From assembly GCA_003254925.1 (NCBI GenBank), contig QANZ01016236.1:97230-161229 (forward strand): a DNA stretch of 64,000 bases. Reading direction: 5' to 3'. Position 1 is the first letter of the stretch, and every line of letters begins with the position of its first letter. This DNA is from Chamaecrista fasciculata (lineage: Eukaryota; Streptophyta; Magnoliopsida; Fabales; Fabaceae). The notes under the pieces were generated by a model. It was not told where the DNA came from, made no database searches, and was given only the letters and a program-made list of their open reading frames with translations. Below are positions 46,200 through 57,627 of this stretch, in pieces. The position numbers and the translations under genes were made by a program.

Positions 46200-48720
46200 T
46201 CAATAATCCTTCGTTATTTGCTGAAGATGACCTACTTTTGGAAAATGACCTACGTTTGGAAGATCTTGTCCTTTTCCATTGAGAACAACATCATGCCTCC
46301 CGTAAAACAAAATAAGAATAATCTTAATAAGGAGCTCCCCAACATGACGAAACAAAGGAAGGCGAGTCCCAAGAGGAAACCTTCCTAAAATGCGAACAAA
46401 CAAGATAAAGAAGATAAAAATGAGCCCAATCACAGTTACCACATCAGCAAGCAAACCATTATTGCTTACTACCAAACGTACAGCAGCCAAAAATGCAACA
46501 GGCATTGTTATAAGAGCCAAATACACAAAAAGCTTTGCCAACTCATACGCTCTTAGTGCAAAACGAGGATCACCCAATTGGACCCATAGAAGAATGATAG
46601 AACCAAGAGTGGAGCTATACATAGCCATTGTGTTGAAAACCATGAATATAATGAACAATGTTTCATGTGCCAATACTGCCATGCCTCTCTTTCTTGGGTC
46701 CTCCTGGTCAGGACCATATACACCACCAGGAATTGTGAAACCAGCAGCAAATGTCAGTGTTGCCATCAGTGTGCCTACGATTATTAGTGTGCTGGCTGCA
46801 TCCTTCACATTCCAATCCGTATTAGCTTGTTTGGATTTTTGCTTGTGTGGAGCCTTCAGATAAGACTCGAGGATGTTTGCCTTTAGGGGAACACCAGCAC
46901 TTCCCAATATCACTCCACATAGAAACTAGATGGAAATTAAATGAAATGAGACGGTAAGCTTTGTATATATATATATATACTTAAAATAACAATTATTTTA
47001 AGTGGTAATTGACTTGTAACTTGTAAGTATTCCATTCTTTATCTTGAAGGATACATCATTATTAAGAGAAGTTCATCGATCTATATTATGAGTTATGATA
47101 TATAACTCTCCTTCCAACAAAAACTAAAACTAGTCTTCAGTTTATGTGTAAAATTTATGGGTGAATATATATCCATACTTTACTATAAGAAAAAAGAAAT
47201 ATATATTTTATACCTGCTGACGTGTTTGTGGAATGCTAGAATTCTTCAAAATAACATCTTTAGCTGTTAAACCTTGGCTGTTCATTGAATTCACGTCAAC
47301 CCTTTTATCTCGTGACAAGGCCAACAGAGTCCAAAGACAAAATTTTTGTGAAGCCAAATGTAGTGGGGTGTTTCCATCGTTGTCTCTCAAATTCACCATG
47401 GCGGTATCGATCTTTGGGTTTCTCAATAGGTATTTTACCACATTATTCTTTCCTTTCTTTGCTGCAATGTGAAGAATATTTCGACCTTTTCCATTAAGCA
47501 AGATCTTGGGGTGAGGCCATTCTTGTCGAAGCAATTCTTTAACGACATCAAGGTGACCCATTTTGCAAGCAATATGAATAGGAGAATTCCTCTTATTGTT
47601 TAATTTACAGGCTTCTAGAGTGGGTTCCTTTAATAGAATGCGAACGCCTTCTACATAACCAGTGTGTACTGCAAAATGAAGAGCACTTCCTCCATCTTCA
47701 TCCCTTAGATCCACTAGGTCTCGTCTTTCCTTCACTATAGCTTCTAACATAACTACAATTTGTAGATAAATGATAAGATAATAATACTGAAATGTTCCAT
47801 GAATGAATTGAATGTCAATATTTTTTAAATAAAACATTGAATTAGAGTTAGATATATATACATATATATAGTATTAAATATAAACTAATAATTATGAAAT
47901 ACTATCATATATATAAGAAAATATGAAATGTATTATCACCCGGATTGCGACATAATATGGCAGCATGAAGTGGAGAGTATCCATGATGTTTTGGGGGAGG
48001 GTCACTTGATGGGAATGGAATTTGCAGGAGAAGATGAAGTATTTTGACATCCCCAGTCTCAACTGCCATAAAGAGTGGTGATGGTATATTGAAGTCACCC
48101 AAATGATGAGCCACATCTTTATCTGAATCCAAAAGCAAACTAACCCCATCAAAATGCCTACTCATTACAGCTTCGTGCAGAGGCGTCTTCCCATTCTTAT
48201 TCTGTATTCGTGTGATTTTTACAGCTAAGGCGGACGATTTCGATTTCGCAACCCGAAAACTGTCCAAATGACGATCCAGAATGACCTTCATGATTTGTAA
48301 ACTCTTGGCTCTTGTAGCAACATGAAGTGGAGTATCACCTTTGGCGTTTCTTATAGTTGCTAACTCAGGAAAGTGAAAAGCAAGCAGCTCTGCAATGTTC
48401 TCTCTCCCAAATTCTGCAGCAACATGAATCACTGTGTCACCCATAGGAGTGCTACTACAAAGAAGCAGATTAGACAAAGGCACTTGCTTTTCTTCACATA
48501 GTGCCTCCAATACTTCAATGAAGGCATCCACGTCACCATCACGAGCAGCCTCGTACATTTCTTGACTCATGAACCATACATTAGAATCAGAACCCACCAC
48601 GTAGTGGAACTGCTTGTTCTTCAGGCTGTTCATTCGTGCGTCACATCTCTCTCTCCACCTCTTTGTTGGTGAATAATCCATATCGTTGGCTTCCACAGAA
48701 ATCACTAACTTAGGATCCAT
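46200..48720 (-). CDS. Ankyrin-repeat PGG-domain membrane protein, gene 3 (three exons)
   Basis: Exons on the reverse strand are 48720-47940, 47752-47214 and 46925-46200, with GT..AG borders (exon 1 donor GTGATA, weaker than usual), giving 681 residues without a break. The layout equals gene 1: about nine ankyrin repeats (GDTVIHVAAEFGRENIAEL, GDTPLHVATRAKSLQIMKV, GNTPLHLASQKF), then a PGG domain (NVKDAASTLIIVGTL, FTIPGGVYGPDQEDP) with four membrane segments. The C-terminal tail is longer than in gene 1 and contains GKGQDLPNVGHFPKVGHLQ. The frame is open 16 codons upstream, but the ATG at 48720 aligns with the start of gene 1 and is preferred. Likely an ACD6/ITN1-like membrane signalling protein; specific role unknown. 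Confidence 0.9.
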
Positions 48721-48930
48721 ATGGAGAATTAATCTTTCAAGAATGAAGACGAATCCAAAATCAAACAAATGTTGCTGAAGATTAATTGCTATAATAGCGA
48801 TAGATCCAAGTTGATGAGCTGATGACGAGAGAGCCCTATTATATATATAAATGGAATTGTGAATATAGTATTAACCAACTTGGTCAGGTCAACCATATGT
48901 CAATACAAAAATCAATAGAGAACAAGATTA

Positions 48931-49487
48931 TATAATTAAGAAACTAAAGACTTGACTTTTGCGATCATTATTCGAATGGCCATGAAATCATTGACAAAAG
49001 ATTTTCAAAAGCTAGCAACAGCGCAGCACTAGCTCATCATTAATTCATCATGTGAATGAACATGTTGATTATATTATTCCTTCTACAAAAAGATAATTTA
49101 ATACGCTAGTGGTCCTTAATTGTCCCAAGAGAAAATTACTAATTTGGTTACCTTGCTAGGTATCGTTTTCATTCTTTTAAATCAGTCCCTACAATTTTCT
49201 AGGGTTGTGGATCCTCTGCTGTACTGCAGAGGGTGCAGTACACAGAGGACCAATCAGAGCTCGCCATGTGTATGTCACTGTATATGTGCGCGAGCTCTGA
49301 TTGGTCCTCTGTGTACTGCACCCTCTGCAGTACAGATCCATACCCATTTTCTAGATCTTTAGACTTTAGTTCTTAATACTTAATTATGTAAATAATATAT
49401 TTTTTCTAAAGCTCTTGTAAGAGAAATAAATACAGAACTAATTCATTATGTACTAATATAAATACAAACAAATGAAATCTATATCGA
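48931..49487. repeat. Segment X, first copy (557 bp), upstream of ankyrin gene 3
   Basis: From TATAATTAAG to ATATCGA this segment recurs at 51569-52130 in the same orientation with about 95 percent identity by eye. It contains the hairpin at 49209-49339. A retrotransposon pol fragment fills the space between the two copies. Confidence 0.9.
49209..49339. repeat. 131-bp hairpin
   Basis: Arms of about 55 bp pair almost perfectly: GAGGACCAATCAGAGCTCGC on the left against GCGAGCTCTGATTGGTCCTC on the right, with a 20-25 bp loop around ATGTGTATGTCACTGTATA. The second copy is at 51853-51982, with a few changes in the left arm. It could be a short MITE. Such hairpins can also yield small RNAs if transcribed. 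Confidence 0.85.
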
Positions 49488-49502
49488 TGTAGTGGTCTTC
49501 TT

Positions 49503-51573
49503 CAAATATATGGTATGCTTCACCCATGTCTATCATCTCAATAAATTCAATGAGAGTCATTCTTTAATAGCTATCATAAAATCTAGATAATTTTTGGCTA
49601 ATAGTATATCATCTACATATAAGGATGATTTGACAAAAATCACCTTCAACCGCTTAATATAGATGTAGTGGTCTTCTTCTAACGTTTGGAAGTCATATGA
49701 AGTCACTGGTTTGTGAAAATTAAAATACCACTATCTGGATGACTATTTCAATCCATAAATGGATTCTTGACATTCTAAACTTTGTTCTCTTTTTCTTTTC
49801 CAGTGAAATCTAATGGTCAATCCATATAGATTTCTTCATTCAGATCACCATTCAAAGATGAGGTTTCTTACATCCACTTGATGTAATTCGAAATCTGAAT
49901 TTTACACTAATGCCAGAATAAGTCTATTAGAGTTGAAATACACGATAGGTAAAAAAATGTATTGTCGCAATCAATACTATCCTATTGTGTGTGACCCTTA
50001 ATCACTAGTTGAGCCTTATATTTTTAATTGATCAATCTACTTTTCGTTAAGCTTTGAGAACCCACTTGTTCCCAATGGCTTTATGCCCTTCTGGCATTTG
50101 AGAACCCACTCGTTCTCGTAAGCTGAAGCTCTATGCCTTTGTGCCATATGGGAACTCACTTATTCTTAATGACTTTATACCCTTTTGGCAGATCAATTAA
50201 CATGCACACTCGGTTCGTTTCACCAAGTCCATTTCATTTTCCATCACATAGGTAGGACTTGACAATGCTTCTCAAAATAGGGTTCATCAACTCCTTCTTA
50301 AGTAACTACGGAAGATTTGAGTAATTAAATAACACTTTCTTTGTCACTCCTTCCATGTCACTACTTCTGACAAGAGCTTCTTTATTTATTTATTTACTTT
50401 TTGTTCAAGTCTTAATGTTGACCATAGCTCCCACTCAGATTGACATACATAGACGATTCTAGTTTGTCAATTTGCTCAGCACTGTCTTGGCTCCCACTCA
50501 GATGGACACACCTATACACTTTTAGTTTGTCAATGAGTTTTGAACTATCTTTGTTCTACTGTCTAATAAAAGAAACAGTGCGGTCAACATCTCATCTACA
50601 GGAAATTTAGACACAATGAATGTCAAATCTCTCAATTCTATTGTAGTCACAGTTTCATCTTCATTTTCATCTATGAAAATGCATCTCTTCGATTGTTTAG
50701 AGTATCTTATAAAGATACATATATCCTTCTAGGACTCAGTTTCTCATGCTTATAGGAATTTTCATGGATATACGCCATTGACCCCTAGGGTCATAAGATG
50801 CTCACATCTAATTTGCGTTTAACCCATGACTCATAGGATGTGGATGTGACTGACTTTGAGGGCTCACAATTATGTATTTGAAGGTTGCTTTAGTAAAACC
50901 TCAACCCAATGTAAAATTGGTAGGTTTACTTGAGCCACCATATACCTAACCCAGCCTAGAAGAATTCTATTTCTTCTTGCGGTAACACCATTTGTTGTGG
51001 AGTACCAGGAATAATTAGCTGTCCAATTATCCCTTTTCTACACAGAGCTATTTAAACTACACTTATGAAAGTTCACGACCTCGGTCAAAACGCAATGTTT
51101 TAATCTTATTAACCATTTGATTATTCTCCTTGTATATATTTAGTTTAAAACGCCACATAACTTCAAAACTTATGACATTGAATCAAATAGTTATGACCAT
51201 ATCGTGAATAATCATCCAAGAAAAGTAATAAAAATACCAAGCTCCGTGTTTCACCCTCACATTCATTTGACCGCACGCAAACATTACAATAGATTACTTG
51301 CAATTGATCATGTTGCTTTACTAGTCAAACAAAATTTTACGTACTGATCTTTCCACATATGGAATGTCACCCAATAGCCCTCTTTGGCTAACATTGTGTG
51401 AAAAAATAGCGAAACATTCATTTTAATCATAAAACGAACACCAACAATATCCAAAATCAAAAAACTTATTCAACAGGAAAAAATTGAACCCTAAAGAATA
51501 GAGTTGTCCATACTAACTACAACTCTATTATAAAAGTTAAAATAAAAAACCCAAATTTTAAAATGACATATAA
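49503..51573 (-). pseudogene. Copied piece of copia pol (integrase to RT)
   Basis: This 2,071-bp block is nearly identical to 59632-61696 in the same orientation. Read on the reverse strand it carries an integrase core phrase DDYSRYG (51196-51215) and, downstream, the RT phrases GLKQSSRQWY and YVDDILLA (49596-49619), separated by many stops and frameshifts. It lacks LTRs, gag and RNase H and has no target-site duplication of its own. It therefore did not arrive by normal retrotransposition. Confidence 0.85.
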
Positions 51574-52130
51574 TTAAGAAATTAAAGACTTGACTTTTGC
51601 GAGCATTATTCGAATGGCCATGAAATCATTGACAAAAGATTTTCAAAAGCTGGCAACAGCGCAGCACTAGCTCATCATTAATTCATCATGTGAATGAACA
51701 TGTTGATTATATTATTCCTTCTACAAAAAAGATAATTTAATACGCTAGTGGTCCTTAATTGTCCCAAGAGAAAATTACTAATTTGGTTTCCTTGCTAGAT
51801 ATCGTTTTCATTCTTTTAAATCAGTCCCTACGATTTTCTAGGGTTACGTTGTGGATCCTTTGCTGTACTGCAGAGGGTCCAGTACGCAGAGGACCAATCA
51901 GAGCTCGCCATGTGTATGTCACTGTATATGTGGCGAGCTCTGATTGGTCCTCTGTGTACTGCACCCTCTGCAGTACAGATCCTTACCCATTTTCTAGACC
52001 TTTAGATTTTAGTTTTTAATACTTAATTATGTAAATAATATTTTTTTTCTAAAGTTCTTGTAACAGAAATAAATACAGAACTAATTCATTATGTACTAAT
52101 ATAAATACAAACAAATGAAATCTATATCGA
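51569..52130. repeat. Segment X, second copy (562 bp)
   Basis: Direct repeat of 48931-49487, with a second copy of the hairpin at 51853-51982. After ATATCGA at 52130 the sequence becomes unique, so this copy marks the original right flank. Confidence 0.9.
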
Positions 52131-54590
52131 AAATTTAGAAATTTATTATGTCACATTCTTCCCATTATGATAATTTTTAGTTTCGTATATTACGTAGCCT
52201 TTTTCCATTAGTATATTTAAGGATATATAACTCTCCAGTTTTATGACACCCTTAATAGGTTTTATGTTACACATACCCTCTCTTGATATCTTATCTTATA
52301 CCTTATATATAAAGGAGGACTCATGATCATTATTCACACAAGTGCTGTTACGAGAATAATAAGAACTATATAATAATATATTGATTAAACGATGTCATGT
52401 AATGAATTATATATAAATCATTTAATAGTTAAATGTTTTTGGGTTATAGGTGTGTGTGAATGGAGATTTTTTTATGGGTAGAAAATGCGCAAATTGAATT
52501 AAGATAACAATAGGTTGTTACAGAGGTCATGTGCAGATATAAAATAAAGGGAGGCAGCCTATACAAAAGTAACAAAGGTAGGAAATCGAGATTTTTACCT
52601 ATGAAATAATTGTGGTAGATATAAAAAAGAATAAGGTTGGTCAATGTAATAAGTGACTTGGTATCCTTTAAACAAGGTCTCGAATTTAAGACCTTTTAAA
52701 TAATAATATATTTTAAAATAATATTAAATGTTTAATGAATTAATAAAGTAATAACATGTAGGAAATATAATAGAATATATAATTAATATGTAAATGAAAA
52801 ATATATAGATTATTATTTTTATATTAAAATACTTAAAAAAATAAAGAATAACCATTATAATAATTTATAAAGAAAAAAATTAAAATAAATTAGATAAAAA
52901 ATAATAAGATTGAGAAATATTATTGTAAGTGCAATAAACGAAGAGCGATTTTAAATGGCTAAAATGTCTTTTAATAAATTAAAAATTGAATGTGTATTAT
53001 AAGTAATTATAAATATTTGAGTTGGGTTGTATTGATAATTAGATATTAAATTAAAGTTATTGTTCAGAGAAGGGAGTGAATTTTTTTAATAAGCACAGAG
53101 AAAAAATCTATTTTCACTATAGCAATGTTTTTTAAATAGATTTTTCTTAATCTGAGCAATCTTAAATAGGCCCTAAACTGGAATAAGTAATCATATTTCA
53201 ATTATATGCTTTCTTTTTATCTCATCATATGAATGGAAAGTTATTGTTTTCATTAGAGTTGACATTGTTGAAAAGATTTTAAAGTTTAAATTATTTTCAT
53301 ATTGACCCAAATAAAACTAGTTTTCACCAAAACCGTTATATAAATAGTACATGCATGGTAACCCATGGTTCACCCAAGAACATTAAACACTATCATAATG
53401 TATTTGATAAATTTACCACTTTGATCATCACTTTAAAATTGAAAAAATGTTTCATATAACCTGAAGTATATTATCTTCTTACTTGATTATTTTCAAATCA
53501 ATTACTTTATTGTTTTAGTGGATTAGAGCATGGAAATACTCTACTATACATGTTGGTAAATTTCTAAATGTAAGAATGCAACTATATATTGATGGCCAAA
53601 CCAAAATCAAAGGCAATAAAGGCCGAAAAATGTTGTTAAAGATTGTAGTAGGATAGCTTAAAGTTGTGGATCTGAAAGTATAAATTATAATAGGAAAGTA
53701 TAAAATGACCAAGTTGGTCAAGTCAATGCATGCAAGTCAACGAAGACATCAATTTACTAAGGAAGATTGTATTGGTTTATAAAATAATTGTAGTCGGTGG
53801 AGCAATTTTTTCTTTTAAAATTGACCACAACAAATTAAGACTAATTTAGGTTAGAGTAAAGCTTTTGATCAGTGTTAATTAATTATGATAAGCAAGTTGT
53901 CCCCTAAATAAAGACTTTTAAAAATAGTTAGCTAATATATTCTACATTTCTTTTATACCATTTTATAATACAATATAAACAAAGGTATATTAAAAATTTT
54001 ATAATATTTTTATAACTTATTTTTTATATTTTAAAATTAAAAATAATATTTATATAAATATATGTGCATAAAAATCTACTCATCAAACTATATAAGGGAG
54101 ACTTAAGTGGTTTTGATGTTATTCTTATAAATTATGGACATTTTATTTTAAATGTGTGTTAATTATCGTATCGGATACGTGTCCATCTGACACTCGTACG
54201 ACACTTATATGAAACATTCATAAGTTTTAGAATTAAAAATTATTTTTTGTGATTTTAACGCAACAAATAATTATTACGACATTTTTAGCTTTCTGCAACA
54301 TTGTTCAAAGCAATTGAGAGAAAAGTGTTGCATTTGATAGAATTTGAAACACTTTTCATATTGCAACATTTTATTTAGGCAACATTTATTTGCAACGCAG
54401 AAAAAGGGTTGCACATTCATTTTGCAACTTTTTAGTTAAATTTATATGATTTTTTATATTAGGCAACAAGTTCTTTCAACAATTATAAAATTTTGCTAAA
54501 ATATATGAAATTTTTTATTTTTAGTATATTAGAAAAATAAAAAAAACTTATGCATCCACCAATCAATTTAATTTAATTTATATATTTTAG
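52131..54590. other. AT-rich intergenic region
   Basis: No gene recognised. A relic of an ankyrin-gene upstream region lies at 53590-53760. At 54285-54480 there are scattered GCAACATTT/TTGCAAC units resembling the subterminal repeats of another CACTA-like family, without visible ends. Confidence 0.45.
53590..53760 (-). pseudogene. Relic of an ankyrin gene upstream region
   Basis: The phrases AAAATCAAAGGCAA, ATGTTGTTAAAGATT and GACCAAGTTGGTCAAGTCAA appear in the same order as AAATCAAACAA, TGTTGCTGAAGATT and CCAACTTGGTCAGGTCAA at 48756-48890, and as similar phrases at 34737-34870. No ankyrin coding exon is attached on its left side (52900-53590). The similarity is moderate and judged by eye. 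Confidence 0.4.
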
Positions 54591-54720
54591 GAAAAACATC
54601 ATTTCGTGCCCCTAACATTTGTAGTGATTTTCAGTTATGTCCCTAACGTTTCATTTTGTTCAGGCGTGCCCTCAATGTGAAACTAACGTTTCAATTATGC
54701 CCTCAATTTTAAATCAATGC
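54590..54720. repeat. Dispersed repeat also in the CACTA element
   Basis: The block with CATCATTTCGTGCCCCTAAC and 'GTGATTTTCAGTTATG' matches 27130-27290 closely. Its boundaries are unclear. Confidence 0.6.
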
Positions 54721-54925
54721 CCATGTGGCAATTTTTTTTTACTTATGTGTCATTTTTTTGTCTGACTTGAATACGTGGCATGATGACTGGGCATTTCTAT
54801 TTTTTTCCCACCGTGGCATGATGACTGGATTTACATTTCTGAACATAAAAATTACAACACTAAATTTTTTTTTTTTTACTTCTTCATCCTCATCTCATCT
54901 GCACATACACTCTCAAACCACTTTT

Positions 54926-55771
54926 TTGTTAAAAAAAGGGAAAAATTAATTTTAATCTCCCAAAAGTTTTAATTTTTACATTAGGGTCCTTTTTCTTTTA
55001 TAATAGGATCAAACTGTAAGAAAAAAGAAATGAATTAGGATTTTAATCAATTTTACCCACCGTCGCCGTACCACCCCTCTTGCTAAGTCTCCGACCTGGG
55101 TAATCTCGCACGTGCCTGTCGGTCCCCGATCTGGCACTCAGAAACGGCCGACGCCGACGCCGTCACCAGCGAACATCGACGATTCGTATTTTCCCCAAAA
55201 CTTCTTGGCTTTCGCGGCAACCGCTGCTGACGCCGGAAGTGACAATTCAGATGCGTCGAGGTCGAGTAGTGCAACTGGGAGTAGAAAGAGGGGACGAGAA
55301 AGGGAGAAAAAGAGGGAGAGTTATAGGGATTTTGAATTTGGGTATAGAGAGTTGGCGCGAGCAATAGAAAGGTTCAGAGAGATATATGAGAGAGTAGAAT
55401 CGGCGAAGCAGAGGCAAATGGTGGAGTTAGAGAAACAGAAGATGCAATTTGCGAAGGATTTGGAGTTTGAGAGAGAGAGAGAGAGAGAGATTATTTTTTG
55501 GTGTGAAATAAACTAAAACCCCAAGTTATTTCTTGTATCTTACATTTTGGTTCTATTAGAGAGAAAAAAGGTTCTTGATGCAAAAAATTTAAACTTTTAG
55601 GATTTAAAAATCAATTTTTTCATTTTTTTAACAGAAAAATGGATAGAAACTGTTAAAGGACCAACTTTGTCAAGTTTTGAATAACTGGGGGACCAATATA
55701 GAACGAAAAATAACTGGGGAACCAATTTGAAACACTGAGCATTACTGGGGGACCAAAATAGGACTTTGGCC
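54926..55771. mobile_element. Pack-MULE-like fold-back element carrying a gene fragment
   Basis: The left arm (54926-55050; AAAGTTTTAATTTTTACATT, ATAATAGGATCAAACTGTAAG) is complementary to the inner part of the right arm (55545-55640). The right arm runs on to 55771, while the outermost left arm is missing or replaced by another repeat. A GC-rich, coding-like insert lies between the arms at 55055-55515. This is the layout of elements that capture host gene pieces. No target duplication can be shown because the left end is lost. A related solo arm lies at 44023-44370. Confidence 0.65.
55112..55516 (+). pseudogene. Captured fragment of a trihelix transcription factor gene
   Basis: The open frame has no ATG start (it opens at GTG). 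It reads a Ser/Pro-rich part, a basic run (SRKRGREREKKRE), then FEFGYRELARAIERFREIYE and ERVESAKQRQMVELEKQKMQ, which is the coiled-coil C-terminal region of plant ASIL/ENAP-type trihelix proteins. The DNA-binding trihelix domain is absent. The frame ends in a GA microsatellite and runs into the right arm of the element. The part kept is open and little damaged, so the capture looks fairly recent; function is doubtful. Confidence 0.75.
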
Positions 55772-56940
55772 TATATCTTTTAGAAAAAGAAGAAGTTAAA
55801 GAAAAGTTAAATTAAAGATTTTCTAAAGAGTTTCATTTTGTAACTTCCACTTAAAGCATTTGCAAAAGCTCTTCTTTTTGTTAATTTTATTAATCAAAAG
55901 TACTTTTCTCATTTTGTATCCAAACAATTTTATAACATAAAAATAATAGTGTTTTAATCAAAAGATTTTTTTAAAATAATTTAATAAATAAACTTTTTTT
56001 ACAAAGTTATCCAAACGGGCTCAAGGTCATGAACCCCAAGTAGCTTCGTAAGAAGGAATTGAAAAGGGTTCCATTGATTTTTAAATACCTTGCCCAATTT
56101 CTTTTATTGATTATTTCTCATTTATTGTAAAGAGAAAGTGATTGAGCTTGTTCATAATTTTCTGCCTCAATCATAAGAAAACTTAGATGAAAAGAATTGA
56201 TAAGAAAACTCTGTTGGAAAATTTCAAGAACTGATTTGAAGGACATTTATTTTAAAAGTTGCCTTCTCTCGCTTCATCCGTTTAGAGTGATGGTTATTGT
56301 GGCTTGGCGACGGAGAATAATGAAGATGATGCGTTAAGGAAGGCGACGACGATGGTGGCAGTGGAGGCACCAGAGTTGGAGGTGACGATGCAATTGCAAA
56401 TGTCATCTGAGAGCCATGACAAAGTCACTAAACAAAAGATACAACATATATAACAGCAAATTTGTGAGTGTTAGGTTATACGAACGATTCAGATTATCCA
56501 AATTTGGACAGAGCAATTATAAGTTGGAACGGTTGACAAACAAGGTCAAATAGTACTCTGAAAGTTAATATTGATGTTTTGACAAAACTCACTTTTTGAG
56601 TACTATTTGACCTTGTTTGGCAATAATTTCAAGAGGAAGAACTTGTCAAGAGAGTAGTTTGTCACTTCAATTTTGTTGTATTCGAACTTGAAATGAGAGA
56701 GATATGACAAAATTCATGAAATAAGCAGCTTATTTTAAGGATAAGTTCCATGCTCGATTTGATCTAGTTTGTTGATAACTCTAATTAGATAAAGAAAGAA
56801 ATTAAAGAACTCAACAAATTTAACCCATAGCTTTGATTTAATCACATTTGAATTTAAAACGAGAAAAATATGATAATATTCAATAGTTAAGGATCAATAA
56901 TAAAACATTTAGAAAGACCATATAAGACCAAAACAGAATT
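55772..56940. other. Intergenic region with a hairpin
   Basis: No gene recognised. The hairpin at 56538-56618 pairs AACAAGGTCAAATAGTACTC with GAGTACTATTTGACCTTGTT around a 25-bp loop. A GC-richer patch at 56270-56410 has a short reverse frame of low complexity. The dispersed repeat of 1376-1740 recurs at 56660-56945. Confidence 0.5.
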
Positions 56941-56945
56941 TTGAG

Positions 56946-57024
56946 TAAAGATGAAGTGGAGAGTTTCCATGATAGTTTGGAGAAGGGTCTGGCAATGGAA
57001 TTGGCAAGAGAAGATGAAGAATTC
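56946..57024 (-). pseudogene. Fragment of ankyrin-gene exon 1
   Basis: About 79 bp matches the end of exon 1 of the ankyrin genes on the reverse strand. Compare GATGAAGTGGAGAGTTTCCA and AATTGGCAAGAGAAGATGAAG here with 47961-48039 and 33936-34018. It covers part of the fourth-to-fifth repeat only and ends near the copia LTR. Confidence 0.6.
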
Positions 57025-57144
57025 TATACAGTTAGTCAATTATCAAGTTCCACATGTTTATTTCTTATTTTTTTAATTTTTAATTTAATTATTTTTTACA
57101 ATCAAAAGGGTCCTCAGACATATAATATTATATATATATGTGTG

Positions 57145-57627
57145 TGTAGGATTTCGGGCGTACCTGGATAACGGAATCCGCATACCCACGCGAAGACCCG
57201 ATCACGAATTCGAACGCGGATCTACGCTCTCACGTTGTTCACAGCAAATGCACCGGAGACAGACATAGAGACCAATGGAGTACCACAGAAAACTTCAAAA
57301 AACAAAGAAACTTGCTCTCCTCAACTCATACACGATTTTGCAATATTTTTCTCCTCATGAGAAAAACTTCCCCGTACGTGTGTCTGTAATTGAGGAAAGA
57401 GCCAAGTCCCAGATACTGGAGTAGTGGGGTAGTTTCCTTAGAATATCCTTTTTTCAATTAATTAAAATCTAAAAGATATTCCCTCATGAAAATCTCCTAA
57501 CTTCTCATAATCATTATCTATTAATTAATTAATTAAAATTAATTAATATATCCAATAATAATAATTATTATTATTAAATTTCCTTTGACTGGGTCCAATC
57601 CACCATGGGTGGACTCATATCCCAACA
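57145..57627 (-). mobile_element. 3' LTR of a Ty1-copia element
   Basis: On the reverse strand it begins TGTTGGGATATGAGTCC (57627) and ends CGAAATCCTACA (57145), with the TG..CA termini usual for LTRs; it is 483 bp. Directly upstream of it on that strand is a polypurine tract AAGTGTGAGTGGGAGA (57628-57643). The pol remnants lie further upstream. The matching 5' LTR is not in the window. Confidence 0.8.

Noticed and set aside
48721-48768. Extended N-terminus of ankyrin gene 3
   Set aside because: The ATG at 48720 aligns with the start of gene 1; the 16 extra codons have no counterpart there.
48931-52130. X and X' as LTRs of a small retrotransposon
   Set aside because: X does not start TG or end CA, has no primer site or polypurine tract beside it, and the interior is an off-centre pol piece in reverse orientation that is found elsewhere without X.
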